The notes beneath the pieces are model-generated. The model made no database searches. It saw only the letters and a list, made by a program, of their open reading frames with translations, and was not told the DNA's origin. A program made the translations under genes and the position numbers. This document shows positions 45,101 through 52,900 of a stretch of DNA of 64,000 nucleotides, piece by piece. This DNA comes from Streptomyces sp. NBC_01754 (GTDB lineage: Bacteria > Actinomycetota > Actinomycetes > Streptomycetales > Streptomycetaceae), in NCBI RefSeq assembly GCF_035918015.1, contig NZ_CP109132.1, forward strand, positions 3,286,001 through 3,350,000, in the 5' to 3' direction. Position 1 is the first letter of the stretch, and the number at the start of each line of letters is the position of its first letter.

Positions 45101-45435
45101 AGCGGGTGACCATCCAGGAACTCCATGACGAGGAAGGGAAGGCCACCGTTGGTCTCATCCACCCCACCGTCGATGGTGCGGGGCAGGTTGGGATGGCTCA
45201 GCAGGTGCATGATGCGCACTTCACGCGCGAATCTCGCCACCGCGTGCGAGTCAGTCTGGGTCTGCACCAGCGTGCCCGAGCGGCGGCGGCGAATGAGTTT
45301 GATGGCGACGACGCGTGCGGGCGAATCCTCGGTCTCGTCCAGGTCCTCGGCGCGGTGCACCTCACCCATGTTCCCCGAGTCCACATAGCTCAGCAGGCGG
45401 AACCGCCCTGCAACCGTCTCAGAATCCTCACTCAT
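39121..45435 (-). CDS. Giant Ser/Thr kinase - DEAD/H helicase - DUF1998 - nuclease-like fusion
   Basis: About 2104 residues from ATG 45435. The in-frame stretch upstream lacks family content. Residues 10-300 are a Hanks-type kinase with all key features: GNMGEV loop, VAIKLI lysine, HRDLKPRN (about 147-155), LDFGIG and YMAPEQF. Residues about 400-1400 are a superfamily 2 helicase: Walker A TTGTGSGKSLAYM near 453, DELH box FLVFDELHTY near 580, SAT motif CIGTSATMS, and motif VI NYAQRSGRAGRSGQP near 1363. Cysteine clusters follow (CRECG; CGHCGYLDEPELRRDKCDMC near 1665), then the DUF1998 signature CARGCYECLLTYGNQLHHG near 1933. The final 100 residues (VETEFLNWLRERGL; RPDFVYRMPGVNLAVFVGG; WDVIRFPEG) look like a Vsr/PD-(D/E)xK-type domain. 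Helicase plus DUF1998 corresponds to DrmA-DrmB of DISARM or to DruE of Druantia. The kinase in front is unusual. Confidence 0.88.
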   Translation of the reverse strand: MSEDSETVAGRFRLLSYVDSGNMGEVHRAEDLDETEDSPARVVAIKLIRRRRSGTLVQTQTDSHAVARFAREVRIMHLLSHPNLPRTIDGGVDETNGGLPFLVMEFLDGHPLADLIAEEGQLPVSWVAAIGAQMADALAAAHAAEVVHRDLKPRNVMLTRGGAVKVLDFGIGRIVDDPDGTKLTSTGVTVGTARYMAPEQFEASLVTQAADLYALGCVLHEMFLANPPFMGNTAFDFRDKHLNQEPTPVRLLRSDVPEALARLVDRLLAKNPADRPADAVAVREALLPFVTEGSSLPVWQDFDPVKWLLRPTEEAASVTTPQPCEPTAPKPAKRSLSGSGMDVFGVHEQLIDDYRSFTEGGTVIRDERIKDFVKKDLDDKSQWPNPWLSLNPFFASAGTVAELAAQKVLHAECAKIFQAGKSENSTVCDGRPLTLHRHQRAAIDAAAVGVSYVLTTGTGSGKSLAYMVPIVDRVLKERQEAGPDAPKRVRAIIVYPMNALANSQVKELEKYLRNGYGAGNEPVTFARYTGQEDDETRRKIRKNPPDILLTNYVMLELMLTRPDDRDSLVAMAEGLRFLVFDELHTYRGRQGADVALLIRRVRDACRADDVQCIGTSATMSTEGSLERQKTVVADMATKLFGTKVGPEHIIGETLVRATGETPTVVPAERLTGTSAPSAYADLVTDPLARWIETYFGLGTDDATGQLVRQKPRKIEEAAAELAGQSGVAESQCADALRDTLEAGSQAYHPVTERPLFAFRLHQFLSKGDTVYVTLESKADRYPTRDYQRVRPGTDGHVLMPLAFCRECGQEYLTVWRTEKDGEIRYEPRRDTAATGGRAGDGYLYIDSDRYPHTTPWPHTPEEAIADRRLPESWLEIDDREQEVVKKSYRDRMPRAITVDPYGNESKGELHAAFIPAPFLFCLHCSVSYEQTRGKDFAKLATLDQEGRSSATSLISASVVRSLDRVPEAALPKAARKLLTFVDNRQDASLQAGHFNDFVQVTELRGALYRAAVDAGPEGIQHEDLTSRVANALALDPFVYTGEDDLPPRLAAAAARTLRDVIAFRLYLDLERGWRVTMPNLEQTGLLEIDYADLQWVAERQDRWEQVHPSLREADASLRAEIMKALLDEMRRSLAIDVQYFRDDFDSLQSASEERLVDPWRLSKSDSPKVATAYPQPSKPGMDRAGLFLSARGKYGKYLRRTHRGFDKKMDFADLQTVIEDLLKVLRNAGLVTEVSVAPQRAGRFRKPSATVTGYRVSAASIIWRAGTGETGAHDPLTRTYPSGDGPRVNAFFRQLYRETADGLSGLFAREHTAQVDPEDRQKREEAFSKAELKLLYCSPTMELGVDISSLNAVMMRNVPPTPANYAQRSGRAGRSGQPALVTTYCATGNSHDQYYFRRSDRMVAGAVAPPRLDLANEDLVRSHLQGIWLAEAGLTLGRAIPQVLDIAHGENSGSPTPGLALRDGIRDASHEPGAQTRTVDAARRILGPLLPQFGDTTWWDERWIEDAVRKAPRNFDRAFDRWRDLYRSALVDQYVQNKRVLDHTLTEGDRRQAFRRRTQAETQLNLLKNESPDNRSVLSDFNPYRYLASEGFLPGYSFPRLPLAAFIPSRGGRHGDGDYLQRPRFLAIREFGPGALIYHEGARYQVTRIQLPPDSSGDISTSEARRCGHCGYLDEPELRRDKCDMCKKPLGAPTYGLLHLHTVYTQRRERISSDEEERRRAGYRLETSYRFRRHGARQGRQDARVADSTGPLATLTYGDSATVRITNVGRLRAKDNEPPGYWLDPADGRWMNERDASDASGDSSEMPVVDADGKDKRRKKRVIPFVEDRRNILVVTLDEPLPEPVALTLMYALERGIETAFELEDSELTSELLPPADGPRDRLLFTEAAEGGAGVLRRLQAEPGALAKAALQALAICHFDEYGGDDKGPHPDRPCARGCYECLLTYGNQLHHGVINRHDVTDVLLRLASAEATSEKRGETTTEQHLRLMTASAPVSTPAPGAGGAASVTAVETEFLNWLRERGLRLPDEAGVTVSEADARPDFVYRMPGVNLAVFVGGEDDARRDEDAEDRLFLARWDVIRFPEGGDWEAIAAEHARYFGLGSS

Positions 45436-45570
45436 GCTGCTGCCTCCCCGTACGGCCCCGCCGAGAGGGCACGCTGCTTCCCCTAATGACGGGCGCACTC
45501 ATCGTGACAGACGGGAACGCCCACAGAACGAACGTACACGCTGAAGCCGATCGGTTCAATTTGCTGCACG

Positions 45571-45583
45571 TTAACGACGTCAA
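45571..45583. promoter_or_regulatory. Shared defence-island operator, copy 4 (TTAAC-GAC-GTCAA)
   Basis: Lies in the divergent region between the kinase-helicase gene and the 45801 gene, 136 bases from the former. It fits TTRRC-N3-GYYAA exactly. TTGACG on the minus strand could serve as a -35 hexamer. Confidence 0.58.
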
Positions 45584-45800
45584 CATGCAGTCGGTGTTAG
45601 TGTGATCCCGCCGAGGGCTTGCACCTGCCGAAGTCACGAACATCCAGCGACTCACGCGGCTACTGCAGCTTGCTCCGGCTCGCCGGGCGAAGTGAGCCGC
45701 AAGGCAGGGCAAGCGCTGGCGAAACAGCGGTGGACGGTGCGGGCCACACCGTCGGGGTGTCTGTACAGGCCGATCATGGCAGCCGAAACGGAGAGACGAC

Positions 45801-46601
45801 ATGGGCGATCTGGCCAATACGGTGGCAAAACTCGAAGAAGAGGTAGCGGACGTCCGCGAGCTGCGAAAGATCGTGGAACGGCTCGACACGGAAATCTTCT
45901 CCCGCATGGAGGAGATCGAGGAAGCCGGCACGGAGATCCTCAACCTCCATGGGGATCTTGACGACCAGATCGCCGAGCACGACTACATGGCCGTCGAACA
46001 GTCCGTCGCTTCCTTGCGGGGGCTCGTGGACGTGGAGACGGTCCTCCCGGCGATCGACACCGTGCTCCTTCTCACCGCCCTGCGCGACGACGCGCCTGTA
46101 CCGGATCTCACTCTGCCTCTCGCTTCCTTCGCCGACGATGACTCCTGGGAGCACCCTCGGCTCACGCAGGAGGACCTGGACCGCGAGTTCAAGGCCGAAC
46201 TGGTCCGGGCGGATCAGCGCTGGCAAGAGGTCTGGGGCGACCATTCGTGGGACGACGAGGGGGAACGGCAGTCCCACCAGGCGGAGGACAGGGCCGACGC
46301 CGAAACGGAAGCGATCAAGGCCCGGGCCGGCCGAGCCGGAGCCCATCTCATGGGCCTCGTCGATCACATCGGCGAAACGCTGTGGCCCGAGCTTGTGGAG
46401 GCGGTGGAATCCAGTGACCGTGAGCGCGCGGCCCGGGCGCTGGCGGCGGCGGCGTCCGCGGCGCGTGCGACGGAGACCGCCTACAAGCTGTACGAGGTCA
46501 ACCTGTCGATCCAGTTCGAGTCGTCGCCGGATTCGATGGGTGCCATGGGCGAGTTTTTGAGCGGCGTCCAGGGGTGGTTGCTGTCGGAGAAGCCTGAATG
46601 A
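45801..46601 (+). CDS. Hypothetical acidic coiled-coil protein
   Basis: The 266-residue protein starts at ATG 45801 after GGAGAG. Residues 1-55 form a heptad-rich coiled coil (LANTVAKLEEEVADVRELRK and IEEAGTEILNLHGDLD). The remainder is acidic and helical (SWEHPRLTQEDLDREFKAEL; AGRAGAHLMGLVDHIGETLW). There is no membrane span or catalytic motif. It is divergent from the kinase-helicase operon and shares its control region. It could be a regulator or an accessory of that operon; no family is recognized. Confidence 0.7.
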   Translation: MGDLANTVAKLEEEVADVRELRKIVERLDTEIFSRMEEIEEAGTEILNLHGDLDDQIAEHDYMAVEQSVASLRGLVDVETVLPAIDTVLLLTALRDDAPVPDLTLPLASFADDDSWEHPRLTQEDLDREFKAELVRADQRWQEVWGDHSWDDEGERQSHQAEDRADAETEAIKARAGRAGAHLMGLVDHIGETLWPELVEAVESSDRERAARALAAAASAARATETAYKLYEVNLSIQFESSPDSMGAMGEFLSGVQGWLLSEKPE

Positions 46602-46931
46602 CGGGCCGCGAACTCGGCTGCCTCCCCCGCACAACCTCAGTTACCACGTGAAGGCAGCGAATCGGCCACGGAGTCTCTGCGCCTCCGGAAGGCAGACGTG
46701 GCCGGATGCCGCCCCCCTCCTCTCGCCTCCGGGCTGGCACAAGCAGATGTCTCGTGCCGAAGTCGCTGAACGGGCCGGATAGGCAAAGAAACGAATGCAA
46801 GGAGCAGCACAGGCACGTTCACGCTTCCCAGCGGGAGAGCGAACACGCGACGAGCCATCCCATACCAGCCTCCCGAACTAATTTCTGCCACCCTGCATGC
46901 TCTGCCGGACCCTCCACGTAACCTCGCAGAC
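46602..46931. other. Intergenic before the Wadjet operon
   Basis: About 330 bases without a recognizable gene or a copy of the TTRRC-N3-GYYAA box. The Wadjet promoter must lie here, but I cannot place -35/-10 hexamers with confidence. Confidence 0.4.
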
Positions 46932-48635
46932 ATGGAGGAACCCGCACCCGGCACACCGCCGGAACCCGGCGACGCGCCCTCGGCACCCGACGCCGACGAG
47001 ACGCGCCGTCGCCTCGACGCATACGCGTACCTCAGCGCGCCGGAGCGGCTGGAGTACCTCGCGATCATGCGGGTCTTCTGCGGCACGCTCCTGGCTGACC
47101 TGGCCGTCCCGGACCTGATGGCGAAGCTGCGCGAGGGCGGCGGGCCCGCCGCCGGACTCGACGCCGACCCCCTCACGGCGCGGCTGGAACAGCTGGTGAA
47201 GTGGGGGAACCTGCTGCGCGGCAGCCACACCGTGAAGGCATCCAGCATCACGGAGTACCAGCGTTCGCGGGCCCGCTACCAGCTGTCGCGGCTGGGCGAG
47301 CGTGTCCAGCGGGACGCCGACGGTGTGCTGGCCGAGGCCGACGCCGCCCGCGAGGTGAGCAACGAGCTGCTGGCTCTGGTCGAGCGGGGGCTGCGAGAGC
47401 TGGCCGAGCTGGTCGCCGAGCCGGGCGGCATAGCCCCGCAGGACGGGCTGGAGCGGGTCAGCACGTTGTTCGTACAGTTCGCCGGGTTCGCGGACTCCGT
47501 CCGGGACTTCTACGCCTATCTCGGCCAGGTGCTCGCCCGGTACGACTTGGACAGTGGCGAGTACCAGGGCTTCAAGGAACTCCTCCTGGACTACGTCGAG
47601 GCGATCACGGAGGACGTGTCCTTCCGCGCCCCCCGCATCTCGGCAGCGTTGGGCGCGCTCTGGCCCCACCTCCCTGGCTTGTTGGAGCAACTGAACGCTC
47701 ACGCGCAGGGGCTCGCCGGGCTGCCGACGCAGAGCGAAAGCCGTACAGAGACCCGCGTACAGCGCAGCCGGGGTCGCGAGCTCGCGGACTGGGAGGGGCT
47801 GCGGGGCTGGTTCAGGGACACCGACGGGCAGGGCAGCCAGGTCGACCAGCTGCGCGACGCCACCCTGCGGGCCCTTCAGTCGCTGCTGGCCAACGCCAAG
47901 CGGATGCTGCGCTCGGCCACCGGCGAGATGTCGCGGCGCCGGGACCTGTTGCGGCTGGCCCGGTGGTTCGACGAGGCCGCGCCGCAGGACGCGCACGACA
48001 TCGCCGTCGCCGCCTTCGGGCTGTACGGCGCGCGCCACCTGGGCATACCGCCCGCCGCGGACGAGGTAGTGCCCGCCTACACCAGCTGGTGGACCGGCCC
48101 GGTGGTCGAGGTACCGGTCGCGCTGCGCGAGAGGGGCAGCCGCGCCCAGCGAGGCCGGACGGCGTCGGTGGAGGACCATTCCGCGCAGAAGGAACGGCTG
48201 CGGGAGGCGGCGCGTCAGCGGGCGGCTGACAGAAGCGCTGCGGCGGACGAGCTGTGCAGTGCGTCCGCCCGTTTCGACGGCGTACGGCTCACTTCGGCGG
48301 CGCTCAGCCTGCTCCTGGAGCTGCTGGCCACGGCGCTCGGGAACGCGCAGCTCAGGCGGCGCGCCGAGGCGGACGAGCGGGAGGAGCGGGGCTTCGGGCT
48401 GGACGCCGCGTGGAGCGAGGACGCCGATCTGGGCATCCGGCTCACGGTGCACCGTACGGCGGGAGCGCGCACGCTTCTCCGCTCGGCCGACGGGGATCTG
48501 CTGCTGGACGACCTGGAGCTGGTGGTCCACAGGACGGCCGTCTCGGCGGAAGGAGCGGAGCCCACCGGCAGCGAGACTCCTCCCCCTCGGTCGCACAGCG
48601 CGCCCGTCGGCGGTGCGGAGATGAGCGTGTCATGA
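46932..48635 (+). CDS. jetA: Wadjet type II JetA (DUF2397/TIGR02677), kleisin-like
   Basis: The 567-residue protein has the TIGR02677/DUF2397 layout. An N-terminal winged-helix region (LDAYAYLSAPERLEYLAIMR; LLRGSHTVKASSITEYQRSR) is followed by long helices and a C-terminal helical part with a charged coil. In Wadjet the equivalent protein is the kleisin that bridges the SMC arms of JetC and recruits JetB. The first 20 residues are a Pro/acidic tail. It is first of four genes, each overlapping the next by ATGA, so the complex subunits are made from one mRNA. Confidence 0.85.
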   Translation: MEEPAPGTPPEPGDAPSAPDADETRRRLDAYAYLSAPERLEYLAIMRVFCGTLLADLAVPDLMAKLREGGGPAAGLDADPLTARLEQLVKWGNLLRGSHTVKASSITEYQRSRARYQLSRLGERVQRDADGVLAEADAAREVSNELLALVERGLRELAELVAEPGGIAPQDGLERVSTLFVQFAGFADSVRDFYAYLGQVLARYDLDSGEYQGFKELLLDYVEAITEDVSFRAPRISAALGALWPHLPGLLEQLNAHAQGLAGLPTQSESRTETRVQRSRGRELADWEGLRGWFRDTDGQGSQVDQLRDATLRALQSLLANAKRMLRSATGEMSRRRDLLRLARWFDEAAPQDAHDIAVAAFGLYGARHLGIPPAADEVVPAYTSWWTGPVVEVPVALRERGSRAQRGRTASVEDHSAQKERLREAARQRAADRSAAADELCSASARFDGVRLTSAALSLLLELLATALGNAQLRRRAEADEREERGFGLDAAWSEDADLGIRLTVHRTAGARTLLRSADGDLLLDDLELVVHRTAVSAEGAEPTGSETPPPRSHSAPVGGAEMSVS

Positions 48636-49960
48636 CGCTTCCCTCCGCCCACGACGTGGCTCTGGCCACCGAACGCCGTACCGCGGCAAGGCTGTTGCTC
48701 GCCCACCCGCTGGTCACATCGGACGGCCCGCACGCCGACCTCTTTCCGCTGGTCCGCAGGCACGCCGACTGGCTGGGCGGCCGGTTCCAGCAAGTGCTCG
48801 GCTACCGCCTCCTGGTCGACAGCTCCTACGCCCGGCTGTTCAAGGCCGGGCTCGGAGCCCGGTCGGGGCACCGGCTCGTGCGGTCCACCGGCACACCCTT
48901 CACACCGCATACCTACGCCTGCCTGGCGCTGGCCCTGTCGGTGCTGGTCACCGCGCCGGAGCAGCTGCTGTTGTCTCAGCTCGTCGCCGACATCCGGGCC
49001 GCGGCGGCCGATGCGGACGTCGAGCTGGAGGAGACCGGACGGGTGGCCGGGAAGCGGACGCTGGTCGCGGCTCTGCGGCAGCTCGTCGAGTGGGGTGTCC
49101 TGATCGAGACCCACGGCCACGTGGGCGTCATCGCCCAGGAGGCCGACGGGGAGGCGTTGATCACGGTCGACCGGGAGCTCGCCCGCGTCATCGTGGCCGG
49201 ACCGCTCACCCAGTCGCGGGACGGCGCCGACCTGGTCCGGCAGGCGGCGGACCCGGGGTTCGGAGGACCGCGCACCTACGTGCGCCGGATGCTCGTCGAG
49301 ACCCCTGTCGTCCACCTCGATGAACTGACCGAAACCGAACGTGACTGGCTCCGCACCCGCCAGCGCCGGGAGGCCCAGGCGTTCCTCGAACTCCTGGGCC
49401 TGGAGACGGAGATCCGCGCCGAGGGAGTGGCCCTGGTCGACCCCGAGGAGGAGCTGACCGACATCCACCTGCCTGGGACGGGGACCGTCGCCCAGGCCGC
49501 GTTGCTGCTGGTGGAACGACTGGTGGAGCGGCTCCGACCGGCGGAGCCCGGACATCCCGCGACCGGCGGTGTTCTCGTCGTCGGGGTCGCCGTTCCGGAC
49601 GGTGCGGTGGATGAGCTTCTGGCCGAACTGGTCGCCGAGTACGGGCAGCGCAGCAACTGGCAGCGCGGCTACCTCGAAGACCCCGATGCCCTGCGTGAAG
49701 CCGTGCTGGACCTGCTCTCCCGTATGCGCTTGATCACCCCTGCCGGCCCGCTTCGATCCGAGGGCGAGGGGCTGCCGGAAGCGTACGCCGACGAGCTACC
49801 GGAAGGCCGCCAGGTCACCGACGTCCGCGCGGCCAGGCCCGGTGGCAGCGAGGGCTGGATCCTGCTGGCCTCAGCAGCCCGATACACCACCCGCGTCACC
49901 GTGCGGACGGCCGGCGAGTGGCCCGGTTCCACCGACACACAGCAGGAGTTGCCGCTATGA
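48632..49960 (+). CDS. jetB: Wadjet type II JetB (DUF2398/TIGR02678), KITE-like
   Basis: The 442-residue protein starts at ATG 48632, overlapping the JetA stop. The N-terminus (RTAARLLLAHPLVTSDGPHA; LFPLVRRHADWLGGRFQQVL) and the middle winged-helix segment (KRTLVAALRQLVEWGVLIET) match TIGR02678/DUF2398. This family is the KITE-type subunit associated with the kleisin in type II Wadjet. No unusual residues are seen. It acts only with JetA and JetC. Confidence 0.85.
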   Translation: MTLPSAHDVALATERRTAARLLLAHPLVTSDGPHADLFPLVRRHADWLGGRFQQVLGYRLLVDSSYARLFKAGLGARSGHRLVRSTGTPFTPHTYACLALALSVLVTAPEQLLLSQLVADIRAAAADADVELEETGRVAGKRTLVAALRQLVEWGVLIETHGHVGVIAQEADGEALITVDRELARVIVAGPLTQSRDGADLVRQAADPGFGGPRTYVRRMLVETPVVHLDELTETERDWLRTRQRREAQAFLELLGLETEIRAEGVALVDPEEELTDIHLPGTGTVAQAALLLVERLVERLRPAEPGHPATGGVLVVGVAVPDGAVDELLAELVAEYGQRSNWQRGYLEDPDALREAVLDLLSRMRLITPAGPLRSEGEGLPEAYADELPEGRQVTDVRAARPGGSEGWILLASAARYTTRVTVRTAGEWPGSTDTQQELPL

Positions 49961-52900
49961 CCACCGATGCCCGTGGTCTCGTTCCACTTCCGCGTTCAGG
50001 TCACGCGCCGACGGCGAGCACCCGCTTCCGGCTGCACCGGGCGGGCATCCAGAACGTCTGGCAGTACGACGAGCAGGAGTTCGCCTTCGGCGACGGGCGG
50101 CTGCTGCTGCGCGGCAAGAACGGGGCGGGCAAGTCCAAGGCCCTGGAGATGCTGCTCCCGTACCTCCTGGACGGCGACTCCCGGGCCCTCGATGCCACCG
50201 GCACCGGGCGGACGACGCTCGCCTGGCTGATGCTGGACGGCTTCGAGCAGACCAACCGCCTCGGCTATCTGTGGGTGGAGTTCCGAGGGACGGACGAGGC
50301 CGGCGTCCACCGCTATCTGACGCTCGGCGCCGCGATCCGTGCCTCGAAGTCGGCGCAGAAGGCGGTGCCGACCTTCTTCGTCACTCCGCTGCGCGTCGGC
50401 GAGGACCTGCACCTGGTCGAGGCGGGCAAACCCCTTGCCGTCGACCGGCTCAAGGAGATCGTCGGCTCCGGCAACACGACGGACCGAGCGGTCGAACACC
50501 GTGCCCGCGTGGCCCGGGACCTCTTCGGGATCACGGACGCGACGCGCTACCGCAACCTCACCCAGCTCCTGCACCGGCTACGGCGGCCCACGGTCGGGGA
50601 CCGCATCGAGCACGGCGGTCTGGCCGTCCTGCTGAGTGAGACCCTGCCCGGACTCGACGAGGACGTGGTCGAGAAGGTGGCGCGCAACCTCCACGATCTG
50701 GACACCGTGCGGGCCGAACTGGGGCGCCTGGAACGTACCGACGCGGCCTTGCGCACCTTCCTCTCCGACTACCGCCGCTACCTCGCCGGGGTCCTGCGCT
50801 CCGCGGCGCGGGACGTGAGCCGGGAACTGGACACTCTCTCCGAGCGCCGCCGGAACGCCGGGGACGCCGCGCAGCACACGAGCGTCCTGAAGGAGCGCGA
50901 GAAGGAATCGGAGGAGGGGCTGAGGACACTCCGCGAGGAGGAGGAGTCCGCCCGGACGGAACTCGCCGCTTTGCACGACAGCCACGCCTACCGCAGCCTG
51001 CGCGAGCTGTCGGAGCGCCGCAGCACGGTGGAGGCCCTGCACACCACGGCCATGACCGCCTTCGCCGCGTTGCGCGGCGCGCACGAGGCGGAGGAGAGCG
51101 CGGCCGAACGGCTGGACGAGGGCTGCGAGGAGTTGGGCACCCGACTCACCGAACTGGCCACGGAGCACCGGGAACTACTGGTCCAGGCGGAGCGGGCGGT
51201 ACTTCCCGCCGCGCATCTCGGCGAGGCGGTCGCTCTGCCGCGCATCTTCCGTTCCTCGTCGACACAGACGGAGCTGACCAGCCCGGACGGGGAACCGCAG
51301 ACCGTACGGCACCGACCGGTGGTGCGCGTGGACACGGCGGCAGCGGAGGCCGGGCTGCGGTCCTGGCAGGGGCAGCTGGGATCCGCCGAGACCGTCGTAC
51401 GGAATCGACAGCGGATGGTGCAGGAGGTGGCCCGCCTCTCCTCGCGGGCCGACGAGGCCCGTGGCAGTGCGGTGCGGGCCGACGAGGCGCGGGAACGGCT
51501 GGAGGGCGAGGCGGAGGAGGCCGCTGACCGTCTCGAAGCCAGCCGTCAGAAGGTCGCCGAGGAGAGCCGGGGGTACGCCGACGAGGTCACCGTGTGGGTG
51601 CGCGAGACGCGGACCGCAGCGGGGCCCGAGTGCCCGCCGCTGGATGCCGTCCGCTCGGAAGTGGCCTGCGCGGCCGACTCCGACGCGTCGTTCTCCTCCC
51701 GCACGCTCCCGGCCGGCATCGACACCCACGCGCGACAGACGGCACACCTGGCTCTGGAGCCATACGCGGACGCCCTCACCCAGCACCGCGACACCCTGGC
51801 GGTCGGCGTTGGCCGACTCGGCGAAGAAATCGACCGCCTGACGGAGGAGAGGCGGGCCTGGGAACGCCGTACGGACCCGGAGCCTCCGGCCCCGTACCAC
51901 CGCAGCGCGGCAAGAGACCCGGCCGGCGGCACACCCTTCTACCGGTTGGTGGACTTCGCCGAGCACCTGACCTCCGCCAACCGGGCCGGTCTGGAGGCGG
52001 CACTGGAGGCGAGTGGCATTCTCGACGCGTGGGTCAGCACGGGCGGCTCCCTTCTCGACCCGCTCTCCGGGGACGCCCTTCTCGACGCGGCTCCGGCCCA
52101 CGACCTGCTGCCGGTGGCGCAGACCCTCGCCTCGGCCCTGCGCCCGGTCGCGCAGCCGGAGAGAGGCATCACATCCGAGCAGGTGGAGCATCTGCTGTCA
52201 GCCATCGTGCTCGCACCGGCCGCGGGGACGACGGCCGCGAGTGCGGTCCACTTCGACGGCAGCTGGCGGCTGGGAGCCCTCCGAGGGCAGCACCACAAGA
52301 GCGCCGCCGAGTACGTGGGCGCAGCGGTGCGGGCCGAGACCCGGCGACGGGCACTGGCCGAGCTGGAAGACCGGCTCGGGCAGACGGAACGACAGTTGGC
52401 CGAAGCCCGTACCGAGCTCGCCGCAGCCGATTCCCGGCGACGGGCCCTCACGCAAGCGGAACGCGACTTCCCACGGGCGCAGCGGCTCTCCGACTCCTGG
52501 AACACCCATGCTTCGGAGGAGAGGACGGCGCAAGCACTCTCAGCCAAGGCGGCCGAGGCGGCGCGCCAGGCGGAGGAGGCCCGCACTCTGGCCGTTTCGA
52601 CGCGCTCCGAGGCGGACGCCACCGCGACCGCCAATGACCTGCCCACCGACACCGTCGCACTGGACCGCGTACACACCGCCCTGGCCTCGCTGCTCACTGG
52701 CGTCGGCCACCTGCGCAGGGCGGTCAACGGTACGGTCGCCCGGCTCGGCGGAAGTCAGGCGGACGACCGGCGGTACGCGGGGGCCCGCGAGAAGCGGACG
52801 GAGGCGGAAGAGAGCTACCGGCTTCGCCACCGGCAACTACTCACCGCGCAGCAGGATCTGCGGACCCGGGAGGCCGCTGTCGGATCGTCCGAGGAGAAGA

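Noticed and set aside
31972..45435. Calling the operon canonical class 1 DISARM
   Set aside because: No separate DUF1998 protein and no phospholipase D-type DrmC are present, and a kinase is fused to the helicase. Only DrmD-like and DrmMI-like parts match directly.
22353..46601. BREX or phage growth limitation system
   Set aside because: A kinase and a PglX-like methylase are present, but no PglZ phosphatase-like protein and no BrxC ATPase are seen.
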